This document shows positions 37,395 through 46,415 of a stretch of DNA of 64,000 nt, one piece after another (position 1 is the first letter of the stretch; the number at the start of each line of letters is the position of its first letter). The position numbers and the translations under genes were made by a program. Below the pieces are notes generated by a model. It saw only the letters and a program-made list of their open reading frames with translations, had not been told where the DNA came from and searched no databases. Source of the stretch: an uncultured Poribacteria bacterium. GTDB taxonomy: Bacteria > Poribacteria > WGA-4E > WGA-3G. The DNA lies in NCBI GenBank assembly GCA_951813545.1, contig OX638352.1, positions 2,170,001-2,234,000 on the forward strand, read 5' to 3'.

Positions 37395-39074
37395 ATGAAA
37401 TACCTTAGCGTACTCACGAACCTTGTTTTAATCATAGCATTTTTCTTTTTTGGTTCCAGTTTGCAAGCCCAATTCGAAGGTGAAACCCCTGAATTGGTGG
37501 TACTCCCTGAGGCTGATACCGGATTAAATGCTGACATGACACGAGCAGCAAAACTCTATACCAACCTGATGTGGGCAGTTTACTGTAGAACAGGTGAATA
37601 TAACCTCCCAAAAAGCAAGACGCTCTACGATGCATTAATCGACGACTTAGAATCTGACGGGAAATCCGCTACACTCGCGAAAAATAAATTCTTATCTCCA
37701 CAAGATTTAAGTTTCATTTACACAGCGCGCGCCTCGCTCCGATTTCCTAAGTTGCAGGATATCAACGGTGCTGAGGAAGATGCAGAAACAGCCATTGAAC
37801 TTAACCCTGAAAACGTAGCAGCGACATGGATTCTTGCCCAAACGGTGACAAATCGATTCTATCGTATGGAGCGAAATAGAAATGATAAAAAAGCCACTGA
37901 TTTAGAAAAGAAAATGTTTGATCTCTTAAAACGTGTGGTTGAATTAGATGCCGATCACAACATGGCGCATTTATACCGCGGCAGCATGGCACGTGAGCTC
38001 GGCGATATTGAACTTGCAATTACGTCATTTAAAGCACTTACACGCATTGTACCTTATGAGTACCAACACCATAAGGGACTCGCTGAACTCTATGAGATCC
38101 AGAACCGACTTGATGAAGCTTTACAGTCCTATGAAAGAGTCGTGACCATCCGACCTGAACTGACCCCCGAAATGACAGGTGTCCGAAACCGTATTGGGCA
38201 ACTTTACCTGCAAACAGGTAACTATCCCGAGGCTATAAAGGCTTTTCTCTCTATTTTGGCACCGATTGAAGATTCCGAAGACAGTCTACCTTCAAAAGCT
38301 GACAGCACAAGCATCCCTACCACGCGTGATATTAGTGAATCTGAAATTGAAGCACACCTCGGTATAAGCCTTGCATATCAGGCACAGAACGACTTTGAAG
38401 GATCCGAATTCCATATCACGCGCGTGATTACTTTACTGGAAGAAAAGGCGAAACGGACTCGGACTGGTTTCCGCACGAGAAGTCGTGAACGCATCGAATT
38501 AGCTAGGCGCATCCGAGATGCACGCTACACGCTCGGGCAGATCTATCTCAAATTCAACGCCCCTCAGAAAGCCGTACAAACCTTTGCAAAGGTTCTGGAT
38601 GATGATAATGAATATGTTCCTGCACTCTCCGGTATCGGAATGGCTTATCAAATGCAAGATGACGTAAAACAAGCAGAGGTTTATTTGCGCAGAGCGATTG
38701 ATTTATCTTCCAAAGAAGAATTACCGGATGCATATAACGCGTTAGGATATCTTTATGCCGAACAAGGCATCAATTTAGATGAAGCCGAAGCATTGGTTCG
38801 CCGTGCACTCAAGAGCGTGCCGAAGTCCGGAGCGTATCTTGATAGTTTAGGGCTCATCTATCTTAAGCAAGGAAAACTGGATGCCGCCATAGAAACTTTG
38901 GAGCAAGCCATCCGTTACCTGCCTGACACACCTGAAATTCTCTTGCATCTTGTTGATGCCTATTTTGAAAAGGGATTGAAGCAGAAGGCAGTACAAACTT
39001 TGGAGCAAGCCATCCTACTTGAACCAAATAACACTGAACTTCAACAGAGACTTGAGGCTGTTAAGCCACGCTAA
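37395..39074 (+). CDS. Secreted or periplasmic TPR-repeat protein
   Basis: The start at 37395 follows GCGGAGGAAAC; the longer frame from 37,287 lacks a site and includes repeat sequence. Residues 1-24 are a signal peptide ending at LQAQ. The mature protein is about 535 residues with at least ten TPR units, for example NMAHLYRGSMARELGDIELAITSF, the DEALQSYERVV unit, EYVPALSGIGMAYQMQDD and the terminal TLEQAI units. TPR arrays mediate protein-protein contacts; here probably in the periplasm or on the outer membrane. Partner unknown. Confidence 0.88.
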   Translation: MKYLSVLTNLVLIIAFFFFGSSLQAQFEGETPELVVLPEADTGLNADMTRAAKLYTNLMWAVYCRTGEYNLPKSKTLYDALIDDLESDGKSATLAKNKFLSPQDLSFIYTARASLRFPKLQDINGAEEDAETAIELNPENVAATWILAQTVTNRFYRMERNRNDKKATDLEKKMFDLLKRVVELDADHNMAHLYRGSMARELGDIELAITSFKALTRIVPYEYQHHKGLAELYEIQNRLDEALQSYERVVTIRPELTPEMTGVRNRIGQLYLQTGNYPEAIKAFLSILAPIEDSEDSLPSKADSTSIPTTRDISESEIEAHLGISLAYQAQNDFEGSEFHITRVITLLEEKAKRTRTGFRTRSRERIELARRIRDARYTLGQIYLKFNAPQKAVQTFAKVLDDDNEYVPALSGIGMAYQMQDDVKQAEVYLRRAIDLSSKEELPDAYNALGYLYAEQGINLDEAEALVRRALKSVPKSGAYLDSLGLIYLKQGKLDAAIETLEQAIRYLPDTPEILLHLVDAYFEKGLKQKAVQTLEQAILLEPNNTELQQRLEAVKPR

Positions 39075-39076
39075 TC

Positions 39077-39175
39077 TTTTTTAATGTTCCTTGCGGTTCG
39101 TTCAGGCAGGTTGTGCGAAGCACGTTCCTCTCCGTATATCCGGTTTCCCGGTGCTATGCTTGGGCAAACGCGCTT
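39077..39175 (+). repeat. Dispersed repeat, CCTTGCGGTTCG family, copy C
   Basis: TTAATGTTCCTTGCGGTTCG, then TTCAGGCAGG and CTCTCCGTATATCCGG, directly after the TPR gene. The reading frame of the following peptidase is open through it, but this is probably leader sequence. Confidence 0.75.
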
Positions 39176-39292
39176 TTTTTACAGAGTCCGATGACTTCAA
39201 TAGAAACCGGTTTTGGACAACGGACAAAACCGATCAGAAGGCCCCTAAGTAAAAGATTTGAGCCAGTTTTGAGGCAGATTGGATTGATTAAG

Positions 39293-41110
39293 ATGTACAT
39301 CTCGACAATTCAAGGTGCTGTTAGCAAACAACAGGACAAAAAATGGTCTCAGTTGGAAGCTGCGGTTCCAAATCTCCTTGGTTTGCCATATCTGTGTTCC
39401 TTACTCGTTAGTCTTGCACCTGCGAGTTTTTTGGTTTTAATGCTCCTTTTAGGGCTGCCGGGCAGAGGTTCAGCATACCTCTGTGGCACACCGCAGCTGT
39501 CAAACCCAACGGGTGTAGTAGTTAATGGGGCAAATACACCACAGCAGCTTCCAGCACTTGGAAACCGAACTGCACCTGCCTTGCCAGCTGCGCCTGCCTT
39601 GCCAGTTGGAACAGAACGAACTTTCTTTGCTCCTGACTTTAGAAGCATGCAACAGTACACTGTCTCCGCTGTGCTACGTGGTGTCGGTAGCTTCTGCTAT
39701 GTTTTTGTTGAAGAATCTGAGTGGAACACGCGAGTTACCACTGAAACTGTGCAAGCAATAATTCGCGCTTTTGACAATGCCACACCAGCGAACCCGCAGC
39801 AGGGCATTTATCCAACCTTAACAAAGTTCTTTGGAGCTCCGCCGGACCTTGATCAGAATGGAAGGATTATCTTACTTCTACTTAATATTCGGGATGCACA
39901 CGGCGCAAACCAGTACACGGCAGGTTTTTTCAATCCAACGGACCAAAGCCGTGGTTTACTAAGGACTCCGGGATTTCGAGGGTTTCCGATTCATAGTAAC
40001 GAAGCGGACATGCTGTATGTTGACACACAACCTCTTGACCCAAATAGCGAAAGAGCGCATAATGTAATTGCACATGAGTTCCAACATCTCCTTAATTGGC
40101 AGCATGATGCAAGGGAAGCAACTTGGGTTGATGAGGGATGTGCATCGTACGCTGCATTTCTCTGTGGTTACTCTATGCGGGAACATGTAGCCGCGTTTGA
40201 GAAAATGCCTTCTGTTTCACTTATAACGTGGTCGGAAGGCAATGTTGACTCACTTCCACACTATGGCGCTGCCTTTCTATGGATGCTCTATCTTCATGAA
40301 CAATACGGAGGCATCGGGACGCTTGTCGAAATTGTCCAAAATCGCGGCACATCGCTCACTGGTGTTTCGGACGCACTCGCATCGCGGGGTATTACGCAAA
40401 CGATCTCTGATATATTTCTCGAATGGAAACTGGCTAATTATTTATCAGATTATCGTGCTGTTGCACTCTCTCTTGTCCCTCGCCGCTGGCACCACTCCTA
40501 TCCGAGTGACACGCAGCAAGGGCAGCTCAGCAATTTTTCTGCGGAGTATATCGGTTTTAAGGATGCCGCAGGATTAACGCTCGGATTCTCAAGTAGTTCG
40601 CCAGCGAGTAATGCTGTTCATGCGATTGAATTTCATAACAATGGCACTGTTGATATCAAGGAGGTAAAATTGTCGGCTGGTAATATGGGTTCGCTTGTGT
40701 TACCGAACACTGTCACGGAGGCTCTTCTTGTTCCTAGTTTACAAATGGAGACCATTAACGCTCAGGCACAAAGCGCAACATATCAATATAGTGCAGTTCG
40801 CGGGGCACATATCACCTTTATTGCTGCTGCCCTTCCGAATCCAGTGCATCCGCGTTACTGGGACATTATCGCGAAACCTACTGAATCCCTCGTTGGGTTA
40901 ACCCCTACCGTGACGCTGATGCTCTTTGAAAACAACGTGGAACGCCTCTATAAAGAAGCACAAGCAATGTACATAGTAACGCAAGATTTTCAGGACAGCC
41001 GTCTATATCGATTCTCGTTCCTTCTTGAACCGGAGATAGCACCGGAATCTGTGATGTATCAGATTTCACTTGATTCGAGGACCGCTGTTACAGGCTCGTT
41101 AACCGAATAA
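39293..41110 (+). CDS. Secreted zinc metallopeptidase, M30-like
   Basis: The frame is open from 39,113, but its first part is repeat-derived. ATG 39293 is chosen tentatively (ATG 39191 is an alternative). A hydrophobic signal or anchor precedes GRGSAYLCG. The zinc motif HEFQH (40,073-40,087), with the downstream glutamate in WVDEGCASYAAF, marks a zincin. ADMLYVDTQPL just before it and LNWQHDARE after it resemble M30 (hyicolysin-like) peptidases. It likely acts outside the inner membrane. The C-terminal 250 residues form a beta-rich region of unknown role. Confidence 0.75.
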   Translation: MYISTIQGAVSKQQDKKWSQLEAAVPNLLGLPYLCSLLVSLAPASFLVLMLLLGLPGRGSAYLCGTPQLSNPTGVVVNGANTPQQLPALGNRTAPALPAAPALPVGTERTFFAPDFRSMQQYTVSAVLRGVGSFCYVFVEESEWNTRVTTETVQAIIRAFDNATPANPQQGIYPTLTKFFGAPPDLDQNGRIILLLLNIRDAHGANQYTAGFFNPTDQSRGLLRTPGFRGFPIHSNEADMLYVDTQPLDPNSERAHNVIAHEFQHLLNWQHDAREATWVDEGCASYAAFLCGYSMREHVAAFEKMPSVSLITWSEGNVDSLPHYGAAFLWMLYLHEQYGGIGTLVEIVQNRGTSLTGVSDALASRGITQTISDIFLEWKLANYLSDYRAVALSLVPRRWHHSYPSDTQQGQLSNFSAEYIGFKDAAGLTLGFSSSSPASNAVHAIEFHNNGTVDIKEVKLSAGNMGSLVLPNTVTEALLVPSLQMETINAQAQSATYQYSAVRGAHITFIAAALPNPVHPRYWDIIAKPTESLVGLTPTVTLMLFENNVERLYKEAQAMYIVTQDFQDSRLYRFSFLLEPEIAPESVMYQISLDSRTAVTGSLTE

Positions 41111-41235
41111 TATTATAGGTGCGCGGCAGGTGGATCTTTCTGTTGCGCTCAGGAGATCGTTTCTACTTCTGGTTAGTGAAAGTGAAAATTTCGTTTCATT
41201 TTTTCACCAAGTGGGATCTAAGAAAGGGGAAAAAG

Positions 41236-42198
41236 ATGCAATCTACACTCTATGCAGGAACTATTGGACAAAGTGTCTGGCACAGTACCGACAATGGAGA
41301 TACTTGGCGCAGGGCGAGTAATGGACTCTTTCCTGAAGCCGATGTTCGCGCTTTAGCAGTCAATCCGAGTAACTCGGACACTCTCTATGCAGGGACTGAG
41401 ACAGGTATCTTCCGAACAAACGATGCCGCTGAATCGTGGCACCGCCTTCCAAGTCCTATGGACGAACTCGAAGTTTGGGCGATTGCTATTGACCCGCGGG
41501 CATCGGACACGATCTATGCAGGAACGTGTCCTTCTACGCTTTTCAAATCTACTGATGGTGGTGATAATTGGAAGCAGCTCAACGCTGATTTAGCACAGGA
41601 ATGTGAGGGTGTCCCGATTATTCCACGTGTCACAACTTTTGTTGTCGATCCCGAAGATTCACAAACCCTCTATGCTGGAATTGAGATTGATGGAATGCAC
41701 CTTAGTACGAACGGTGGCGAAACATGGGTAGAACGCAGTGAAGGACTCAGCAGTCTGGATATTCACGGACTTTGTGTGGTCCCGGGTTCACCTAAGAGCA
41801 TCATTGCTGCAACAAATAACGATGTCTGTGTAACCACAGATATGGGACAGCAGTGGACACCGTTGAACGTTAAAGCACATTACCCATGGCCCTACTGTCG
41901 TGCTGCATTCTTTCTCAATGGTGATGCAGGACGTGTCTTTATCGGTGCTGGAAACGGTCCTCCGGGTGACCAAGGCGGGATTTTCTCGACGAGTGATGCT
42001 GGTAAGACGTGGAACCGAGCTGACATCGGTAGAACAGCGAACAGCACAATCTGGTGTTTTGCCCATAATCCGCAGGTTAACAACCTTCTTGTCGCCTGCA
42101 GCGTAAGCGGACAGCTTTACCGTAGTACAGATACCGGTGATTCGTGGACAAAACTTACACACGAATTTGGGGAAGTTCGTTCATTAGCTATAGGATAA
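41236..42198 (+). CDS. Asp-box (BNR) beta-propeller protein
   Basis: The start at 41236 follows GAAAGGGGAAA. The 320-residue product is built from seven Asp-box motifs: STDNGDTW, TNDAAESW, STDGGDNW, STNGGETW, TTDMGQQW, TSDAGKTW and STDTGDSW, alternating with DTLYAGT-type strands. This is the YCF48/sortilin/sialidase-type propeller without the sialidase catalytic residues. No signal peptide is visible from this start, though the open frame extends 39 codons upstream and includes a hydrophobic stretch. Probable binding or scaffold role. Confidence 0.85.
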   Translation: MQSTLYAGTIGQSVWHSTDNGDTWRRASNGLFPEADVRALAVNPSNSDTLYAGTETGIFRTNDAAESWHRLPSPMDELEVWAIAIDPRASDTIYAGTCPSTLFKSTDGGDNWKQLNADLAQECEGVPIIPRVTTFVVDPEDSQTLYAGIEIDGMHLSTNGGETWVERSEGLSSLDIHGLCVVPGSPKSIIAATNNDVCVTTDMGQQWTPLNVKAHYPWPYCRAAFFLNGDAGRVFIGAGNGPPGDQGGIFSTSDAGKTWNRADIGRTANSTIWCFAHNPQVNNLLVACSVSGQLYRSTDTGDSWTKLTHEFGEVRSLAIG

Positions 42199-42539
42199 AG
42201 GCTTGACTTATTTCTGTAATTTATGGTATGTTGTTAACAAATGTAGGGCAAAACAAGTTGTGCTTTGATAGCCAATTTGGTTTCCGACAGTTATACGATG
42301 GCGCGATTGTTCAATCGCACCTATAATGAGAGGGGCTACGTCCTGATTGGAAGGAAACTTAAATTCTTTTTTAGCCCAAGATATCGAATACGCTGACGAG
42401 ATTTTTAAGTGGGCGCGGTCGCATCAGAAATCTCGCGAATTGAATTACACATAAATCGGTATAGGAACAGAGTTTCTGATCCGGTTTACAGGAAACTTAG
42501 TTTTCAAGTTACGCCCAAAATTAGAGGAGGCACACTTCA
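42199..42539 (+). other. Intergenic leader with a possible promoter
   Basis: TTGACT (42203-42208), an 18-nt spacer and TATGTT (42227-42232) make a plausible promoter for the lipoprotein gene. GCGATTG/CAATCGC forms a small hairpin near 42,303-42,318. Nothing else is recognised. Confidence 0.4.
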
Positions 42540-43322
42540 GTGATACGTTTCTTTACAACCCTATTTATACCGCTTCTCTGCCTTGTAATGGTAGGCTGTC
42601 TTGGTGGTGATGGTGAAATTAACATTGACACTCCGCCCCCGATTAGTGAGGCAAAGCGCGTTACAGTCGTTCCGTTCTTCGCCGATGCGGGAGCAACAGA
42701 AGATGTAATCAAGTTAAGTGGGCGAATCAGCGTGAACCTCGCAACCCGCCTAGAGCTTATATTCAAGGATGCAGAGTGGATATACGACATCTCAAATAAG
42801 GTTAAACCCGTTGACGATAAACTTACAGAGTTGGGGCTAACACCGGAGCAGGTTTATGCCGATCCGGCTTTGGCAGCAAAACTCGGGCAGGCACTCGAAG
42901 CAGATATGGTTATCATCGGGATGGTTGATAATCCGAAGTTGGACGGGCGGGACTATAACCAGCATCTTATGAAACAGGGTAGACAAGGCGGTATTTCCGG
43001 TACATCCACCTATATTTGCACTCGCCTTATTGCTATTGGTCGTACTCGGGTCAAAGTCATTGATACCAGTTCTGGGGAGATGCTTTTTAACAACCGTGTC
43101 CAGTCGTATCTCAAGTATTGGTACGCCTACCAAACCCAGCAGAGCGAACAGCAAATTTTTAAAAGCGATATGGATAGACTCGCCGATTTGGGGAAACATC
43201 TTCCGCTCAGGATTGCCTATGAACTCTACCCAACCGGTTTAAAGTCGGAAGCAGAAGAGAAGATTTTGCTTAAACCGGATATTGTGTTAAAGGGAACAGG
43301 CGGTTTTTTTGAATTTAACTAG
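42540..43322 (+). CDS. Outer-membrane-type lipoprotein, CsgG/PelC-like fold suspected
   Basis: The GTG start at 42540 follows AGAGGAGGC. The lipobox LVMVGC ends at Cys20, giving lipid attachment after signal peptidase II cleavage; the next residues are Leu-Gly-Gly, so outer-membrane sorting is likely. The body begins KRVTVVPFFADAG...LATRLE, a pattern shared with CsgG, LpoB and PelC lipoproteins, followed by a VIIGMVDN strand and a VKVIDTSSGEMLF strand. The family is inferred from pattern only. A paired hairpin terminator follows. Confidence 0.7.
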   Translation: MIRFFTTLFIPLLCLVMVGCLGGDGEINIDTPPPISEAKRVTVVPFFADAGATEDVIKLSGRISVNLATRLELIFKDAEWIYDISNKVKPVDDKLTELGLTPEQVYADPALAAKLGQALEADMVIIGMVDNPKLDGRDYNQHLMKQGRQGGISGTSTYICTRLIAIGRTRVKVIDTSSGEMLFNNRVQSYLKYWYAYQTQQSEQQIFKSDMDRLADLGKHLPLRIAYELYPTGLKSEAEEKILLKPDIVLKGTGGFFEFN

Positions 43323-43349
43323 GGCATATAGGCAAGGTTTATAACCAAC

Positions 43350-43413
43350 AATAGGCGCGGTTTTTGGCCGTGCCTATTGTCATGAAACAGCAGGCGTGGT
43401 TTATAACCGCGCC
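43350..43413. terminator. Two hairpins between convergent genes
   Basis: AATAGGCGCGG (43350-43360) with CCGTGCCTATT (43368-43378), and GGCGTGGTT (43393-43401) with AACCGCGCC (43405-43413). They lie between the lipoprotein gene and the HepT-like gene and can serve both strands. Confidence 0.65.
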
Positions 43414-43417
43414 GATT

Positions 43418-43891
43418 CTATGAAGGCGAGAAGTTCACGAAGAAATTTTCAAGTTGAGAGGTGTACGCTTCACCATACTTCAAAAGCTCGAGAGAGGCAT
43501 CGTACAGTTCTGCTGGAGCAAGTTCTTGATAGGGATTAGCGATTTTTTCATAGTAATCTAAAGCGTTCATGAAAAAATCTAGTGTTTCTCGGTCAATAGC
43601 ACTGTTTTGATGTAAAGCGCGGAAACTCTGATGCTTTTGTTGCGGTGGTGTCTGCCCACTGAATTCGATAATAACATTGTTGATATCTACAGCGCGTTGA
43701 ATAATCATGAGGAAGCAGCTTTTGACGTAAGAATGCGTAATCCTGTCCCCTTCAACATATTCTTCTTGCTTCGCGGGCAGCCCATGCCTCAACTGATCAA
43801 AACATTCACTTATAGATTCCAGTTTCGCTTTCACCGGATTGAATCGCCGGTTCACAGCCTTTTTAGGACTTCTGGTATTTCTTTTTCCCAT
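43418..43891 (-). CDS. HepT-like HEPN (DUF86) protein without the usual catalytic motif
   Basis: The start at 43891 follows GAAGAGGG; 51 further open codons upstream lack support. The 157-residue product has a basic N terminus and then the DUF86 pattern: EGDRITHSYVKSCFLMIIQRAVDINNVI and EFSGQTPPQQ...SFRALHQN. HepT toxins normally carry R-x4-H-x-Y next. Here the place reads DYYEKIANPYQEL, so Arg and His are absent. HepT usually pairs with a MNT nucleotidyltransferase antitoxin; none is adjacent. A non-nuclease role or inactive toxin is possible. Confidence 0.6.
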   Translation of the reverse strand: MGKRNTRSPKKAVNRRFNPVKAKLESISECFDQLRHGLPAKQEEYVEGDRITHSYVKSCFLMIIQRAVDINNVIIEFSGQTPPQQKHQSFRALHQNSAIDRETLDFFMNALDYYEKIANPYQELAPAELYDASLELLKYGEAYTSQLENFFVNFSPS

Positions 43892-44054
43892 TGCGTTTCC
43901 CTCTTCGCTGTTAATTTTTTGTTCTTTTAGATGTTCTATTTTTTTAGACGTTGATAAACCTAAAAAGTTGTAGTCTTCTTTTTCTCTGTTTCCGATTTTT
44001 GTGTGGTGTGTTAAATTCAACTTGTATTGTAAATTAACACGCAAAAGGCTCCAA

Positions 44055-44855
44055 ATGCGAAAAAAGGTATTGGGTGTCGTTATCTTTGCCGCTGTTTGTT
44101 GTGTCGCGTTTTTGTTTTATCGGCGTGTGAATGAACGTTCTGATTTGATACAGGTGCCATCACGCGTCTATGAACCCTCCACCGCGCTTTCACCACAAGA
44201 AACATTCATACTGCTTGAACATTTCAACACAGCGGTCACTGAGCGCGAGGCAGAACTCGAAAGTGGAGTCATTGAGTTTTCCATTGTGCTCAGTAAAATA
44301 AGAACTCCATTTTCTAAAAATCCTGTTTATGAGGAGAGGGTAAAATGGTACGTTACCTATCGATTTTCCGGTCAACAGCGGTTTTACCAGATTCAGGAAC
44401 ACGTGAAAGTCAAACCCGGTTGGCTCCAACGCGCGAAGTGGAAAGAATCAAAGCGTTACAAATTTCAAGCAGATGACAGTGGAGAGAACGGGCGCGTCAA
44501 CCGAGGTGATGGATGGCAGTGGACCTCCCGCCACCCAATTGAACTTAACAATTACAATAGTCCGCTCCGTTGGAACTGGGACACTAATTTGACTCGAATG
44601 ACACAAATGTTTGGGCACATCGTTGATGCCCAAAACGTGATCATTGACGGGGAACCGGTTGAATATCTTAAATTTGAAGATTGGCGCACTGACAAGGTAG
44701 AAACAACTGAACTCTGGTTCAATCCGCAAAAGGATTATCGCACGACCCAGGTTTTGCAGCAGACAAGGTTCATTAACAAGGATTCGACTGATAGAACTTT
44801 AGTTTCTTCTGCGGAGCCGTTAACTGAGAAGTGGCTTTCTCCTCACGTAAGTTGA
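44055..44855 (+). CDS. Membrane-anchored protein of unknown function
   Basis: ATG 44055 follows AAAGGCTCC. Residues 5-22 form a hydrophobic signal anchor. The 266-residue product has an alpha/beta region rich in aromatic residues (KWYVTYRFSGQQRFYQIQ, RWNWDTNLTRMTQMFG, TTELWFNPQKDYRT). The succession of such strands resembles outer-membrane lipoprotein-carrier-type folds (LolA-like), but that is only an impression. The reading frame continues after the TGA at 44,853 for 64 more codons with plausible protein sequence, so the gene may be broken by a nonsense change or read through. Confidence 0.65.
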   Translation: MRKKVLGVVIFAAVCCVAFLFYRRVNERSDLIQVPSRVYEPSTALSPQETFILLEHFNTAVTEREAELESGVIEFSIVLSKIRTPFSKNPVYEERVKWYVTYRFSGQQRFYQIQEHVKVKPGWLQRAKWKESKRYKFQADDSGENGRVNRGDGWQWTSRHPIELNNYNSPLRWNWDTNLTRMTQMFGHIVDAQNVIIDGEPVEYLKFEDWRTDKVETTELWFNPQKDYRTTQVLQQTRFINKDSTDRTLVSSAEPLTEKWLSPHVS

Positions 44856-45050
44856 TTCCGTTATACATGCCAACTGGCACAGTTTAAACCCGGTGTTTGG
44901 TATCCTCAAACGTCAACTGAGGTACGGGAGGTGATTGACTCCGAAAACTTACATTTTCTCATAGGGGAAAAGTTAACATTGCAGGTGCATAGTGCTGCCT
45001 TTAACATTCCAATCGCCGTAAAAGATTTGCTTTTGCATCCTGATCGGTAA
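44856..45050 (+). pseudogene. In-frame 3' extension beyond TGA
   Basis: In the same frame as the preceding gene, 64 codons read without interruption to TAA 45,048, including QLAQFKPGVWYPQTSTEVRE and LTLQVHSAAFNIPI. This looks like the natural C terminus of the same protein. The remaining gap to 45,307 contains no gene. Confidence 0.5.
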
Positions 45051-45307
45051 CTGGACCGTATCAGTGAGGAAAGGGAGTCGCGATCAGAGAAGCGACGAGT
45101 CTTTTAAATGGTACATTTTGATTCTATTTTTTGAAGGAAAGTAAAACGGTTTACAACAAAAATGGTGAGGTCTGGCGTATCTTAATTTGATATGCTCCAA
45201 TTTCGTTAGGAGCTAAAGGTGCACCTGCCTTTAAACAAAATTGGTATAACCTTTCTAAATGTGTTAAAATTGGGAGCGTATAAAAGTAGGAAAGCAGGAT
45301 AAAAACA

Positions 45308-46291
45308 GTGAAAGCTATTATCAGAACAGGCGATGGCGGACCAGAAGTCTTGCAATTGGACGATGCACCATCACCTGAGCCAACAGAAACACAACTTTTG
45401 GTCGATGTTCACGCCACCGCTTTAAATCGAGCCGATATGATTCAACGACGAGGTGGATATCCGCCACCGCCCGGTGAATCTGAGATACTCGGTTTAGAGA
45501 TCGCTGGCACCGTTTCAGCGATGGGCAGTACTGTGGAAGGAGTGTCTGAAGGCGACCGTGTTTTTGGACTTGTCGGTGGTGGTGGTTATGCAGAGCAAGC
45601 CGTCATTGATTATCGCATGGCGATGCCGATACCTGACGAATGGACTTTTGAACAAGCCGCCGCGGTGCCTGAAGTCTTCTTTACTGCAAACGAAAATATC
45701 TTCACCTTGGGGAAATTGTCAGCTGGTGAAACAATTCTGATCCATGCCGGTGGAAGTGGTGTCGGCAGTGCTGGGGTCCAAATCTCACATCATACAGGTG
45801 CGACCGTCTTTGTCACTGCGGGGACATCTGAGAAAATTGACAACTGTAAGAGACTCGGTGCAGTAGAGGGTATTAACTATAAACAAGAAGACTTCGTTGC
45901 CGAAATCGGACGTTTGACAGATGAACGAGGTGTGGATGTCGTTCTGGACTTTATCGGAGCACCCTACTTTGAGCGGAACCTCTCCATACTAAAAACAAAA
46001 GGCAGACTCTTGCAAGTTGGATTGATCGGCGGCGCAACCACCGAAATCAACCTTAACACAGTGATGCGCAACCGACTTCAAATTATAGGTTCAGTTATGC
46101 GTCCACAATCTATTGATGAAAAGATTGCTATCACACAACGTTTTATGGAGCGGTGGCTACCTGAGTTAAAGCGCGGCACGCTCCGTCCGGTGATTGACAC
46201 CGTTTTCCCCTTAGCACAAGCACAGCAAGCGCATGCGTATATGGAAGCGAATCTCAATTTTGGTAAAATTCTGTTGAAAATAAAAAAATGA
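45308..46291 (+). CDS. NAD(P)H:quinone oxidoreductase, zeta-crystallin/PIG3 type
   Basis: This 327-residue medium-chain reductase lacks zinc cysteines. The GTG start at 45308 follows an AGGA leader. Family motifs are ALNRADMIQRRGGYPPPPG (about 39-57), LGLEIAGTV, and the NADPH-binding HAGGSGVGSAGVQ (about 146-158). The C-terminal AHAYMEANLNFGKILLKI is typical of the PIG3/QOR group, which reduces quinones or enones. A TCAGTTATC-type repeat lies between it and the porU-like gene. Confidence 0.9.
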   Translation: MKAIIRTGDGGPEVLQLDDAPSPEPTETQLLVDVHATALNRADMIQRRGGYPPPPGESEILGLEIAGTVSAMGSTVEGVSEGDRVFGLVGGGGYAEQAVIDYRMAMPIPDEWTFEQAAAVPEVFFTANENIFTLGKLSAGETILIHAGGSGVGSAGVQISHHTGATVFVTAGTSEKIDNCKRLGAVEGINYKQEDFVAEIGRLTDERGVDVVLDFIGAPYFERNLSILKTKGRLLQVGLIGGATTEINLNTVMRNRLQIIGSVMRPQSIDEKIAITQRFMERWLPELKRGTLRPVIDTVFPLAQAQQAHAYMEANLNFGKILLKIKK

Positions 46292-46327
46292 AGGAGCTGC
46301 ACCTTAAAAACACTTATAACACAATGA

Positions 46328-46415
46328 ATAGTTATGAGTTATCAGTTTTCAGTTAAGATTTATGGCATCAGATGATAAAAGTGGAACATCTCGAAAACTG
46401 ACAATTGATGACCAT
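46328..46415. repeat. AGTTATCAGTTTTCAG repeat overlapping the porU-like start
   Basis: AGTTATGAGTTATCAGTTTTC and GAAAACTGACAATTGATGACC are imperfect inverted arms. The porU-like ATG at 46,408 lies in the right arm, and no ribosome site is visible in front of it. Confidence 0.55.
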
